A stretch of DNA of 8,239 bases from Acidobacteriota bacterium (GCA_021788955.1 JAJYKC010000079.1:1-8239); one strand, 5' to 3'. Numbered from the stretch's first letter, positions 1 through 6,840 are shown. A program made the numbers and translations. Notes: generated by a model from the sequence alone, not told the origin.

Positions 1-1390
1 CGAGGCGATGAAGGCGGCGGTGAGCCACCTGGAGCAGTTCATGGAGAAGTCCGAGACGGCGGCGCGGGGCAGGATTCTGCTGGCGACCGTGAAGGGCGAC
101 GTTCATGACATCGGGAAGAACCTGGTCGAGATCATCCTGTCGAACAACGGCTACGACGTGGTGAATCTGGGCATCAAGGTGCCGCCGGAGGACCTGATCC
201 GCGCGTACCACGAGCATGAGCCGGATGCGATCGGGCTGAGCGGGCTGCTGGTGAAGAGCGCGCAGCAGATGGTGGTGACGGGCGGCGACCTGAAAGAGGC
301 GGGGATCCGGGTGCCTCTGCTGGTGGGCGGGGCGGCGTTGAGCCAGAAGTTCACGGAGACGCGCATCGCCCCGGCGTATGAAGCGCCGACGTTTTACGCC
401 AAGGACGCGATGACGGGATTGCGGCTGCTGAACGAGATCATGGACCCGGAGCGGCGCGAGCAGGTGTTGGCTGCGTTTTCTTTTTCGGCGCACGGAGCGG
501 CGGCCAGGGCGCTGGAGGCAGAGGCTGTTCCGTCTGGCGAGCACCGGAGCGCCAAGGTGGCGGCCGACATCCCGATTCCGCAGGCGCCGTACCTGGACCG
601 GCGCGTGCGCGCTGCCGGAAACCTGGCGGAGGTGTGGGGCTACATCAACCCGTACATGCTCTACGGCCGGCATTTGGGTTTCAAAGGGAATTTCGAAGCA
701 TTGCTTGCTCAACGCGATCCGAAGGCGTTGAAGTTGTATCACGACGTCGAGGAAGTAAAGGAATGGGCGAAGGCGTTCCTGCGGGTTCGCGCGGTGTGGC
801 AGTTCTTTGAGGCCGAGCGCGACGGCAACGCGATTCGCCTGTTCGAGCCCGGTGTCGCGGCGCCGAAGCACACGTTCCATTTTGGAAGGCAGGCGCGCGA
901 AGACGGACTGTGTCTCAGCGATTACATTCTTGACCCGCAGAATGGCCGGCGCGACCATCTGGTGCTGTTCGTGGTCACCGCGGGCGAGGGCGTGCGGGAG
1001 AGGAGCGAAGAAGCCAAGCACGCGGGCGAGTTCTTCCGGGCGCACGCCCTGCAGGCGCTGGCGATCGAGACGGCGGAGGCTGCGGCGGAGTGGCTGCACC
1101 GGCGGATTCGCGAAGATTGGGGCTTTCCGGATGCGCCCGAGCTGACAATGCAGCAGAGGTTCACCAGCCGGTACCGGGGCAAACGCTACAGTTTCGGCTA
1201 TCCGGCGTGTCCGAACCTGGACGATCAGGAGGGAATCTGGAAGTTGTTGCAGCCGGAGGAGATCGGCGTGCGGCTGACGGAGGGAATGATGATGGAGCCC
1301 GAGGCGAGCGTGAGCGCCCTGGTGTTTCATCACCCGGCGTGCGCCTACTTCACGGCGGCGGGTGCCGCGGAACCGGCGCTGGCTGAATAG
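1..1390 (+). CDS. metH: Methionine synthase (cobalamin-dependent), C-terminal part, 5' end outside window
   Basis: Transfers a methyl group from methyltetrahydrofolate via cobalamin to homocysteine, in the cytoplasm. The reading frame is open from the first bases, so the ATG at 8 is almost certainly internal. The folate, homocysteine and most of the cap domains would lie upstream. Counting from that ATG, residues about 20-155 form the B12-binding Rossmann domain with the DVHDIGKN motif (residues 31-38; His33 is the expected lower axial cobalt ligand), then an SGLL segment and LLVGGAALS. Residues about 190-455 form the reactivation domain that uses SAM and reduced flavodoxin to rescue oxidised cob(II)alamin. 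It contains WGYINPYMLYGRHLGFKG and the SAM-binding RGKRYSFGYPACPNLDDQ motif (about residues 390-407). The C-terminus, GMMMEPEASVSALVFHHP, is typical. The stop TAG (1388-1390) lies five bases from the stop of the convergent EVE gene. Whether the full gene is one polypeptide cannot be seen here. Confidence 0.96.
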   Translation, partial: EAMKAAVSHLEQFMEKSETAARGRILLATVKGDVHDIGKNLVEIILSNNGYDVVNLGIKVPPEDLIRAYHEHEPDAIGLSGLLVKSAQQMVVTGGDLKEAGIRVPLLVGGAALSQKFTETRIAPAYEAPTFYAKDAMTGLRLLNEIMDPERREQVLAAFSFSAHGAAARALEAEAVPSGEHRSAKVAADIPIPQAPYLDRRVRAAGNLAEVWGYINPYMLYGRHLGFKGNFEALLAQRDPKALKLYHDVEEVKEWAKAFLRVRAVWQFFEAERDGNAIRLFEPGVAAPKHTFHFGRQAREDGLCLSDYILDPQNGRRDHLVLFVVTAGEGVRERSEEAKHAGEFFRAHALQALAIETAEAAAEWLHRRIREDWGFPDAPELTMQQRFTSRYRGKRYSFGYPACPNLDDQEGIWKLLQPEEIGVRLTEGMMMEPEASVSALVFHHPACAYFTAAGAAEPALAE

Positions 1391-1395
1391 ATCGG

Positions 1396-1806
1396 TTACA
1401 GTCCCCGAACCTTCCTTCGCTTCTTGAGCCAGACGACGAATTCGGGCGGCACCTCCATGGTGGAGAGCCGTCCCTGGCGGACAAGCGCCCAATCGGAGAA
1501 CAGGCCGGATTCTTTGATTTCCTTGAGGGTTACCGGCGGATCGATCCGGCCCGCGAAGGCCAGGTCCACGACCGCCGAGCGGGGCGTGTTCGGGTCGTCG
1601 CGGGGAGACGATTTGACGTGGGCCCAGCCGACGAGGGCGGACTCACCACCGCTGTGGTAGATCAACACTTTGTGCCCTGGGCGCATGCGGCGGATTGCCT
1701 GGACGGCCTGGGGATTTGTTACGCCGTCCCAAACGGTGTCGTGGTCGCGCTCGAGGTCGGCGAGCGAATAGGTTTGTGGGTCGGACTTTGCGAGGAAGTA
1801 CGGCAT
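1396..1806 (-). CDS. EVE domain-containing protein
   Basis: A 136-residue single-domain protein of the EVE family (PUA-like fold, thymocyte nuclear protein 1/YTH-related). The domain is thought to bind modified bases in nucleic acid; the exact ligand and role here are unknown. Family features visible are the N-terminal MPYFLAKSDPQTYSLADL (compare the usual YWL-KSEP-YS--DL), TVWDGVTNPQA (residues about 24-34), MRPGHKVLIYHSGGE (about 41-55), VGWAHV, a central acidic/basic stretch, and the C-terminal WALVRQGRLSTMEVPPEFV. The size is normal for a stand-alone EVE protein. The ATG at 1806 is preceded on the minus strand by GGGAG with a very short two-base spacer; no better start is seen. It converges on metH and diverges from the exopolysaccharide operon, so it is probably transcribed alone. 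A defence-related role is possible for the family, but nothing nearby supports it. Confidence 0.9.
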   Translation of the reverse strand: MPYFLAKSDPQTYSLADLERDHDTVWDGVTNPQAVQAIRRMRPGHKVLIYHSGGESALVGWAHVKSSPRDDPNTPRSAVVDLAFAGRIDPPVTLKEIKESGLFSDWALVRQGRLSTMEVPPEFVVWLKKRRKVRGL

Positions 1807-1867
1807 ATCTCCCAGTTCTGCTTGAAAAAGAGCTACTTCCGCGGACTGCCCGGGGGACGTGGCCCGG

Positions 1868-1896
1868 GTGACTAATTATCAGTGTAAGTGTACAAT
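1868..1896 (+). promoter_or_regulatory. Candidate sigma70-type promoter for the exopolysaccharide operon
   Basis: A -35 element GTGACT (1868-1873, four of six consensus bases) is separated by exactly 17 bases from a -10 element TACAAT (1891-1896, five of six). It sits in an AT-rich island within otherwise GC-rich DNA. Predicted transcription would begin near 1903, upstream of both ribosome binding sites of the OPX gene. The -35 abuts the second GCCCGGG copy, so a factor bound there could affect transcription. This is a pattern match only. Confidence 0.5.
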
Positions 1897-1915
1897 TGGA
1901 GGGATGCTGCTGGCC

Positions 1916-1932
1916 AGGAGGGTATAGTTTTG
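1916..1932 (+). promoter_or_regulatory. Strong Shine-Dalgarno sequence in front of an in-frame TTG (alternative OPX start)
   Basis: AGGAGG (1916-1921) is followed after eight bases by TTG (1930-1932), in frame with the OPX gene. Use of this codon would give 245 residues and lengthen the segment before the hydrophobic signal core. A second site, AAGGA (1950-1954), lies eight bases before the ATG at 1963. The first site has better complementarity; the second has the better start codon and yields a more ordinary signal peptide. Confidence 0.45.
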
Positions 1933-1962
1933 GCTGATTTCGCCGATAAAAGGACTGGGCCG

Positions 1963-2667
1963 ATGGCGAAAAGTTACGGGAGCGGTTCGAGGCCGCGGTA
2001 TCGAATCGGAGGAGCGTGGTTGAGGCTTCTGCTACTGTCGCTCGTGGCGCTGACGGCCTTTGGGCAGACGCAGAGCGTGACGGCGCCGCCCTCCAATCCG
2101 AAACCCGCGGATCCAAACAATCCCTCCATCGCGCTTCCGTCGGCCGAAAAGCGCGACGGAGGATCCGCCCCTGCCTCCGAAACTGGTGTCGACATTCACA
2201 AGTACATCATCGGGGCGCAAGATGTCCTCTACGTGCAGGTGTGGCGGGAGCCGGATTTTACGCGTCAGGTGGTGGTGAGGCCGGACGGCAAGATCAGCAT
2301 TCCGTTGATTGGTGAAGTGGAGGCCGGGGGTTTGACGCCGGAGCAATGTGCCGAGAAGGTGCGGCAGGGGCTTACGAAGCTGATCAACAACCCAGACGTC
2401 TCCATCTCGGTCCTTTCGGTAAACAGCAAGCGCTACTACATCGACGGGGAGGTGTATCGGCCGGGGCTTTACCGTCTAGTGACTCCGACGACAGTTCTTG
2501 AGGCGCTCAGCGAGGCCGGTGGCTTTCGCGATTTCGCGAACATAAAGAAAATCCGGATTCTGCGAGGGGATCAGACGCTGAGGTTTAACTACAAGGAAGT
2601 CAGTCACGGTAAGAACATGAGTCAGAATGTCTATCTTCAGAACGGAGACCACATTATCGTTCCGTGA
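1963..2667 (+). CDS. Polysaccharide export protein (OPX family, Poly_export + SLBB)
   Basis: Periplasmic/outer-membrane component that guides a capsule or exopolysaccharide strand out of the cell in Wzx/Wzy-type systems. From the ATG at 1963 (234 residues) it begins with a basic segment and a hydrophobic core (about residues 19-34, LRLLLLSLVALTAFG) typical of a Sec signal peptide. No cysteine follows, so unlike Wza it is not an obvious lipoprotein. A Pro/Asn/Ser-rich linker (about 38-75) precedes the polysaccharide-export domain (about 80-155; YIIGAQDVLYVQVW, VVVRPDGKISIPLIGEV, NNPDVSISV). An SLBB domain follows (RYYIDGEVYRPGLY, TVLEALSEAGGF). It ends at QNGDHIIVP without the C-terminal amphipathic helix that forms the Wza outer-membrane pore, so it is a short OPX. 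The ATG is preferred over the TTG at 1930 and the GTG at 1888. The GTG lies inside the predicted promoter and lacks an SD, while the TTG version has a long, partly acidic n-region. It is first gene of the operon, 44 bases before the next. Confidence 0.92.
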   Translation: MAKSYGSGSRPRYRIGGAWLRLLLLSLVALTAFGQTQSVTAPPSNPKPADPNNPSIALPSAEKRDGGSAPASETGVDIHKYIIGAQDVLYVQVWREPDFTRQVVVRPDGKISIPLIGEVEAGGLTPEQCAEKVRQGLTKLINNPDVSISVLSVNSKRYYIDGEVYRPGLYRLVTPTTVLEALSEAGGFRDFANIKKIRILRGDQTLRFNYKEVSHGKNMSQNVYLQNGDHIIVP

Positions 2668-2711
2668 GAGGGTAGGCCCTCGGTGAACGGCCGGCGCCTG
2701 AGAGAGAAAGC

Positions 2712-4367
2712 ATGCAACCGCAAGACGCAGTAACAATTACCCGCCGTCCCCTGGATTTTGAGGACTATGTCGATATTGTGCGGCGGCATCGGAGTTGGAT
2801 CTTCGGACCGACGCTCGCCTTTGTGGTGATTGCCGTGGTGGTGGCCTATCTGTGGCCGGACACTTACGTGTCTAACGCAACGATCCGTGTGATTCCCCCA
2901 CAGGTGCCGCAGTCGCTGGTTCAGAGCAATCTGACCATGAGCATGTCGTCGCGCATTACTTCAATGGAGCAGGTGATTCTGAGCCGGGCGACGCTGACGA
3001 ACATCATTACGACATTCGGGCTCTACAAGAAAGAGTTGGCGTCGATGCCCATGGACGATGTGGTGGAGCGGATGCGCACGAAGGACATCAGGATCTTCCA
3101 GCCCCAGGATATTCAGCAGCGGGAGACGGAACAAGGGGGGATGGCCACCGCGTTCAATGTCAGCTTCTCGTACGACAACCGATTCCAGGCGCAGAAAGTC
3201 ACCAACGAGCTGGTGTCGCGTTTCATTACGGAGAACCTGCGAAACCGGACCGACGAATCCGCGGGGACGACCCAGTTTCTCGACAGCGAGATGGAGGCCG
3301 CGAAGAAGCGTCTGGACGATGCGGAGCAGCGGATGAGCAACTTCCGCGCTCAGAACATGGGCCGGCTACCCGATCAGATGCAAGCCAACATGCAGGCCCT
3401 GAACGGGCTGCAGGTTGAGTTGACGAGCGTGAACGCCGCCATGAGCCGGGTAACGCAGGACAAGCTGTTGATGGAGAATCAGGTCAAGATTCTCAAGGAT
3501 CAGCTCAAGTCGATTCAGGACAGCGCCGCGCAGAGTGAGGTCACGACTGCCAAGAACGACAAACTTGCGGATCTGGACCGGCAGATCGCCTCGCTGGAAG
3601 CGAACCTCACGGTTTTGCGCCAGCGATATAAGGAGACCTACCCGGACGTGCAGACGGCGGAGAAACTGCTCGCCGATGCTCGCCAGAACCGTGCGGAGAT
3701 TCTGAAGGAGCAGGCGGCCGCGCCGGCCCCGGTGCGCAAAATCACGAACCCGCAAACGCTCCGAGAGGCGCAGACGGTAACCGCGTCGATTGAACGGGTC
3801 CAGGCTCAGATGGCGGCGAAAGATCTGGAAATGCAGCAGTACCAGAAGGATCTTGCGAGGGTCAACGACTCCATCAAGAGTTATCAGTCACGCATTGAGT
3901 CGGTGCCGATCGGCGAAAAAGAATACGGGCAGTTGTTGGCGGATGTGGAACTGGCGCGGCGCGAATACTCCGACCTGAACATGAAGTACTCCACATCCCG
4001 GATTGCCACAAACCTCGAGAACCGGCGCCAGGGGGAGACGCTTGAGTTGCTTGACCCGGCGAGTCTTCCCCAGACGCCGACTCAGCCCAAGCGTTACATC
4101 ATCGTGGGAGCGGGTCTGGGTCTGGGTCTTCTGGTAGGCGTCATCGTCGCGGGCGTTCGCGAGATCAAGGATTCGTCCCTGAAGAATTTGAAAGACGTGC
4201 GCGCGTACACGCAATTGCCGATTCTTGGCAGCGTTCCGTTGTTGGAGAACGACCTTGTGGTGCGCAGACGGCGGCGTCTGGGCTGGTTAGCCTGGTCGAC
4301 AGCGTGCCTCGTGTCGATTCTCATCATGTCGGGTTCGATTTTGTATTACTACGCGACCCGGGTTTAG
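2712..4367 (+). CDS. Chain-length determinant / GumC-Wzz family exopolysaccharide protein with extra C-terminal TM helix
   Basis: Inner-membrane polysaccharide co-polymerase that sets chain length and links polymerisation to export. Across 551 residues the order is: Wzz N-terminal domain starting DFEDYVDIVRRHRSWIFG; TM1 (about 30-48); a periplasmic region (YVSNATIRVIPP); a long Ala/Gln/Glu-rich coiled-coil stretch (about 190-420); the proline-rich PASLPQTPTQPKR (449-461); TM2 (about 462-482, rich in Gly); a cytoplasmic stretch KDSSLKNLKDVRAYTQLPILGSVP (about 487-509); five consecutive arginines (518-522); and a third hydrophobic helix (about 524-546) ending YYYATRV. The cytoplasmic stretch resembles the linker before the kinase domain in fused Wzc proteins, but no kinase domain follows; it is encoded by the next gene instead. 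Only weak SD-like purines (AGAGAG, 2701-2706) precede the ATG, consistent with operon translation. The next gene begins 31 bases after the stop. Confidence 0.93.
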   Translation: MQPQDAVTITRRPLDFEDYVDIVRRHRSWIFGPTLAFVVIAVVVAYLWPDTYVSNATIRVIPPQVPQSLVQSNLTMSMSSRITSMEQVILSRATLTNIITTFGLYKKELASMPMDDVVERMRTKDIRIFQPQDIQQRETEQGGMATAFNVSFSYDNRFQAQKVTNELVSRFITENLRNRTDESAGTTQFLDSEMEAAKKRLDDAEQRMSNFRAQNMGRLPDQMQANMQALNGLQVELTSVNAAMSRVTQDKLLMENQVKILKDQLKSIQDSAAQSEVTTAKNDKLADLDRQIASLEANLTVLRQRYKETYPDVQTAEKLLADARQNRAEILKEQAAAPAPVRKITNPQTLREAQTVTASIERVQAQMAAKDLEMQQYQKDLARVNDSIKSYQSRIESVPIGEKEYGQLLADVELARREYSDLNMKYSTSRIATNLENRRQGETLELLDPASLPQTPTQPKRYIIVGAGLGLGLLVGVIVAGVREIKDSSLKNLKDVRAYTQLPILGSVPLLENDLVVRRRRRLGWLAWSTACLVSILIMSGSILYYYATRV

Positions 4368-4398
4368 CCTGAGGCGAGAAGATGACCGGAGCCACTTT

Positions 4399-5313
4399 AT
4401 GAGTCGAGTTCATGATGCGCTGCGTAGAGCCGGAAGCGAGCCGGAACCGGCACACGTTACCGCGCATTCCGAGGTTGCCGCCGCCCCGCCCGATCCTGTG
4501 CACGCGATCTTAGCCGGGCCGCCGGCCGAGCCGTCAGGCACTCAGGAAGGGCTCCTGGCGCGGATCTCCGAAGTGCCGTTCAATCCCTCGCCGGAGGCGC
4601 TTCTGATTGATCCCGAGCACCCTTACGAAGCGCCGACGGAAGAGTTCCGGAGCCTCCGTACGCGTCTGAACCATCTGCAGAGTCTGCAGCCGATTCACAA
4701 CGTGGTGATTACGAGCGCCTCTCCGACAGAGGGGAAGTCGTTTTCGGCCGTGAACCTTGCGTTAGCCCAGGCGCAACTGAGTGGGAATCCGACGTTGTTG
4801 GCGGACTTCGACCTCCGCCGCCCGGTGCTGCACTCGATATTCCGCATGCCAAGGACGCCGGGCATTACGGACCTTTTGCTTGGGCGGGCTCAACTGCATG
4901 AAGTGATCCGCCGCATCGCTGGGACGAACCTTTACATCCTCCCCGCGGGCGAGGCGGTGCTGAATCCGCTTGAGTTGCTCAATCTGCCCGATGTGAAGCG
5001 CTTGCTGGACGATCTGCCCTCGATCTTCCACTGGGTGATTCTCGACAGCCCCCCGCTGCTTTTTGCCGCTGACGCCAACCTCTTGTCGACGCTCTGCCAC
5101 GGCACCATTCTGGTCGTGCGGGTCGGGGCGACGACTGTCGACTCTGTCACGCGCGCGATGCAGTCTCTTTGCCAGAACAACGTTCTTGGCATTGTGGTTA
5201 ACGGGGCGCGCCGTGGCGAGCTCTACAGCAAGTACAGCTACTACAACGCCTACTATCAAAACCAGGACAGATCCGACAATAGAAACGAAGCGGCCGGCGG
5301 CGCAGGGCAGTAA
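4399..5313 (+). CDS. Cytoplasmic bacterial tyrosine autokinase (BY-kinase, CpsD/CapB type)
   Basis: A P-loop tyrosine kinase that autophosphorylates a C-terminal tyrosine cluster and cycles its assembly with the chain-length protein. In 304 residues: an N-terminal MSRVHDALRRAG segment, a low-complexity Pro/Ala linker (about 13-60), and EEFRSLRTRL (81-90), the helix used for oligomer contacts in the family. Walker A is SASPTEGKS (106-114; Lys113, Ser114), Walker A' is LLADFDLRRP (133-142; Asp136 and Asp138), and Walker B is VILDSPP (213-219; Asp216). The tail YSKYSYYNAYY (276-286) holds six tyrosines, the expected phosphorylation cluster. There is no membrane helix, so the activator must be supplied in trans, presumably by the chain-length protein just upstream. 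GGAG (4388-4391) lies seven bases before the ATG. The Walker A has Thr where many family members have Gly (PGEGKS), and Phe follows the Ser; the catalytic residues are present. A ParA/MinD ATPase is less likely given the tyrosine tail and neighbours. Confidence 0.94.
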   Translation: MSRVHDALRRAGSEPEPAHVTAHSEVAAAPPDPVHAILAGPPAEPSGTQEGLLARISEVPFNPSPEALLIDPEHPYEAPTEEFRSLRTRLNHLQSLQPIHNVVITSASPTEGKSFSAVNLALAQAQLSGNPTLLADFDLRRPVLHSIFRMPRTPGITDLLLGRAQLHEVIRRIAGTNLYILPAGEAVLNPLELLNLPDVKRLLDDLPSIFHWVILDSPPLLFAADANLLSTLCHGTILVVRVGATTVDSVTRAMQSLCQNNVLGIVVNGARRGELYSKYSYYNAYYQNQDRSDNRNEAAGGAGQ

Positions 5314-5316
5314 CGG

Positions 5317-5338
5317 CGGGCGTTCATGGATGCGCCCG
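5317..5338 (+). terminator. Weak terminator-like GC hairpin after the exopolysaccharide operon
   Basis: CGGGCG (5317-5322) pairs with CGCCCG (5333-5338), with a possible extra G-U pair inside, giving a stem of six to seven bases around a loop of about eight. It begins four bases after the kinase stop codon. The following sequence has scattered T residues but no T run, so it is not a textbook Rho-independent terminator; it may only slow transcription or protect the 3' end. Confidence 0.3.
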
Positions 5339-5509
5339 GCTGTTCTGTCCGAGGGTGACGGGACCGTCCGCGGTGAGTACACCAGGCGAAATTCGGGTTG
5401 CCGGTGAGTCCCTCCGGTTAAGTGGTCAACTGAGTTTTAGGGGCCGCTGGCCTGCCGAAGCCGGAGCGGGCAGCCGTGCGGTTTCGCGGTAATTCTTTAC
5501 TTTCAAGCA

Positions 5510-5515
5510 TATAAG
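5510..5515 (+). promoter_or_regulatory. Possible -10 element for the nucleoside salvage genes
   Basis: TATAAG matches five of six -10 consensus bases and lies in the AT-rich patch just before the phosphorylase gene. No good -35 box is seen at 16-18 bases upstream, so an activator or another sigma factor would be needed. The predicted transcript start would fall only about 14 bases before the ATG at 5536, giving a very short leader with a weak SD (TGGAA). Confidence 0.3.
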
Positions 5516-5535
5516 ATGTTACCCTGGAACACTTA

Positions 5536-6840
5536 ATGCGCATCGTTGACCTCATCCAACGTAAGCGGGACGGCGAGGAGCTGACCCCGGAAGAGATCGC
5601 ACGCTTTGTCGAGGATTATACCGGTGGCGAAATCCCCGACTATCAGGCGTCGGCGTTCTTGATGGCCGTGTATTTTTCGGGCATGTCCGACCACGAGGTC
5701 GATGCGCTGGCCCGTTCGATGTTGGCGACGGGCGCGACGATTGACTTAAGCGACATTCCCGGCGTGAAAGTCGATAAGCACTCGACGGGCGGCGTAGGGG
5801 ACAAGACGAGCCTGATCGCAGCGCCGATCGCCGCGTCGACCGGCGTGGTGGTGCCGATGATGTCAGGCCGGGCGCTCGGGCACACCGGCGGCACGCTGGA
5901 CAAGCTGGAATCGATTCCCGGGTTCCGGACCGACTTGAGCATCGACGAGTTTCGCGGGCAGCTAGCCTCAGCGGGTCTGGCGTTCATCGGGCAGTCCGCG
6001 GAAGTGGCGCCTGCCGACGGCAAGCTTTATGCGCTGCGGGATGTGACGGCGACGGTGGAATCGATACCGCTGATCGCGTCGTCGATCATGTCGAAGAAGC
6101 TGGCCGAGGGAATCGACGCGCTGGTACTGGACGTGAAAGTCGGCTCGGGCGCCTTCATGAAGCGGCAGGTTGAGGCGCGGCGACTGGCGCAGATGATGGT
6201 GGGCATCGGGCGGCGGGCGGACAAGCGGGTGCAGGCTCTGATCACGAGCATGAACCAGCCGCTCGGCTATGCGGTGGGCAACGCGCTCGAAGTCATGGAA
6301 GTCTCGCAGACGCTGCAGAATGCCGGCCCGCCGGATCTGACGCGTATTTCGCTCGAGCTGGCGGCGCGGATGATCTACCTGGGCAAGGTGGCGGCGACGC
6401 TTGAAGAGGCGCGGGAGATCGCGCAGCGCAAGCTTCTTGAAGGCGCGGGCTATATGAAGCTGAAGGAAGTGATCACGGCGCAAGGCGGCAACGCGCAGGT
6501 TCTGGACCGGTTCGAACTGCTTCCGAACGCGACGGGCGTCCGCGAGATTCTTTCTCCGCGGGCGGGTTTCGTGAGCGCGATCGACGCGGCCTACGTGGGT
6601 CAGGCGGCGGCGATGATCGGCGGCGGACGGGCGGCGAAGGACGACACGATCGACCCGGCGGTCGGCGTGATTCTGGAAGTGAAGACCGGCCATCGCGTGG
6701 ACGCGGGCGGCGTGCTGTGCCGTCTCTACTACACCAATGAGGCCAATGTCGACGAGGCCGCGGAGTTGATCGAGGACGCGTTCCGGATCTCGGCGAATGC
6801 GCCAGAGGAACGGGACCTGATTCTTGAAGTGGTGAGCTAA
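5536..6840 (+). CDS. deoA: Pyrimidine-nucleoside / thymidine phosphorylase
   Basis: Cytoplasmic enzyme that splits thymidine, deoxyuridine and (if of the PyNP type) uridine with phosphate into base and (deoxy)ribose-1-phosphate. The 434-residue length matches the family. An N-terminal helical domain ([20 protein letters not shown]) is followed by the phosphate-binding [13 protein letters not shown] (81-93) and the family signature [16 protein letters not shown] (110-125). Next come [10 protein letters not shown] (Arg168) and [11 protein letters not shown] (Ser183, Lys187); these three keep the spacing of the E. coli DeoA pyrimidine-binding Arg171, Ser186 and Lys190. [10 protein letters not shown] (199-208) then leads into the usual C-terminal domain ending in EEVDE-like acidic helices. 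The symbol pdp would be equally fair, since thymidine-only and broad pyrimidine specificity cannot be separated by eye. The ATG has a weak SD. The stop is 14 bases before the transporter gene, so the two are very likely co-transcribed. Anthranilate phosphoribosyltransferase shares the fold but not these motifs. Confidence 0.95.
   Translation: MRIVDLIQRKRDGEELTPEEIARFVEDYTGGEIPDYQASAFLMAVYFSGMSDHEVDALARSMLATGATIDLSDIPGVKVDKHSTGGVGDKTSLIAAPIAASTGVVVPMMSGRALGHTGGTLDKLESIPGFRTDLSIDEFRGQLASAGLAFIGQSAEVAPADGKLYALRDVTATVESIPLIASSIMSKKLAEGIDALVLDVKVGSGAFMKRQVEARRLAQMMVGIGRRADKRVQALITSMNQPLGYAVGNALEVMEVSQTLQNAGPPDLTRISLELAARMIYLGKVAATLEEAREIAQRKLLEGAGYMKLKEVITAQGGNAQVLDRFELLPNATGVREILSPRAGFVSAIDAAYVGQAAAMIGGGRAAKDDTIDPAVGVILEVKTGHRVDAGGVLCRLYYTNEANVDEAAELIEDAFRISANAPEERDLILEVVS

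Larger units (their letters stand above)
1807..1962. promoter_or_regulatory. Divergent intergenic control region (EVE gene / exopolysaccharide operon)
   Basis: This is the only space between two oppositely oriented genes in the window. It contains two copies of GCCCGGG (1848-1854 and 1862-1868), each self-complementary, which could pair into a six-base stem with an eight-base loop or serve as a duplicated protein site. It also holds a rightward promoter candidate, AT-rich sequence around 1871-1897 and two Shine-Dalgarno sites. On the minus strand a GATAAT hexamer (1880 to 1875) lies in the same AT-rich patch, but I could not pair it with a convincing -35 box. The EVE promoter is therefore not assigned. 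Confidence 0.45.
5314..5535. other. Intergenic gap between the kinase and phosphorylase genes
   Basis: 222 bases with no credible gene; the longest ATG-initiated frame I followed (from 5326) stops after ten codons. It contains a GC hairpin at its start, a 12-base imperfect palindrome GACGGGACCGTC (5357-5368), a possible stem between CTGCC (5452-5456) and GGCAG (5469-5473), and an AT-rich patch (about 5490-5520) that probably carries the promoter of the nucleoside genes. I tried to match known riboswitch cores (c-di-GMP-I, cobalamin) by eye and found no fit. Confidence 0.6.

Noticed and set aside
1391..1395. A shared bidirectional terminator between metH and the EVE gene
   Set aside because: Only five bases separate the stop codons, and no hairpin with flanking A/T tracts was found there.
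1888..1890. GTG as the OPX start codon, giving 259 residues
   Set aside because: There is no Shine-Dalgarno sequence before it, and it lies between the predicted -35 and -10 boxes.
4110..4135. Short tandem repeat of GGTCTG in the chain-length gene
   Set aside because: It encodes the Gly/Leu repeat of TM2, a common glycine-rich helix pattern; three units do not make a meaningful DNA repeat.
5357..5368. Palindrome GACGGGACCGTC as an operator
   Set aside because: It is imperfect, single-copy and of a composition expected by chance in GC-rich DNA; it is mentioned only as content of the gap.
4762..5382. A 206-codon minus-strand open frame over the kinase gene
   Set aside because: Same reasoning: antisense to strong BY-kinase motifs, no recognisable domain and no convincing start.
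5968..6693. A 241-codon minus-strand open frame inside the phosphorylase gene
   Set aside because: It is fully antisense to a gene with clear family motifs, and its product is Arg/His-rich with no recognisable domain.
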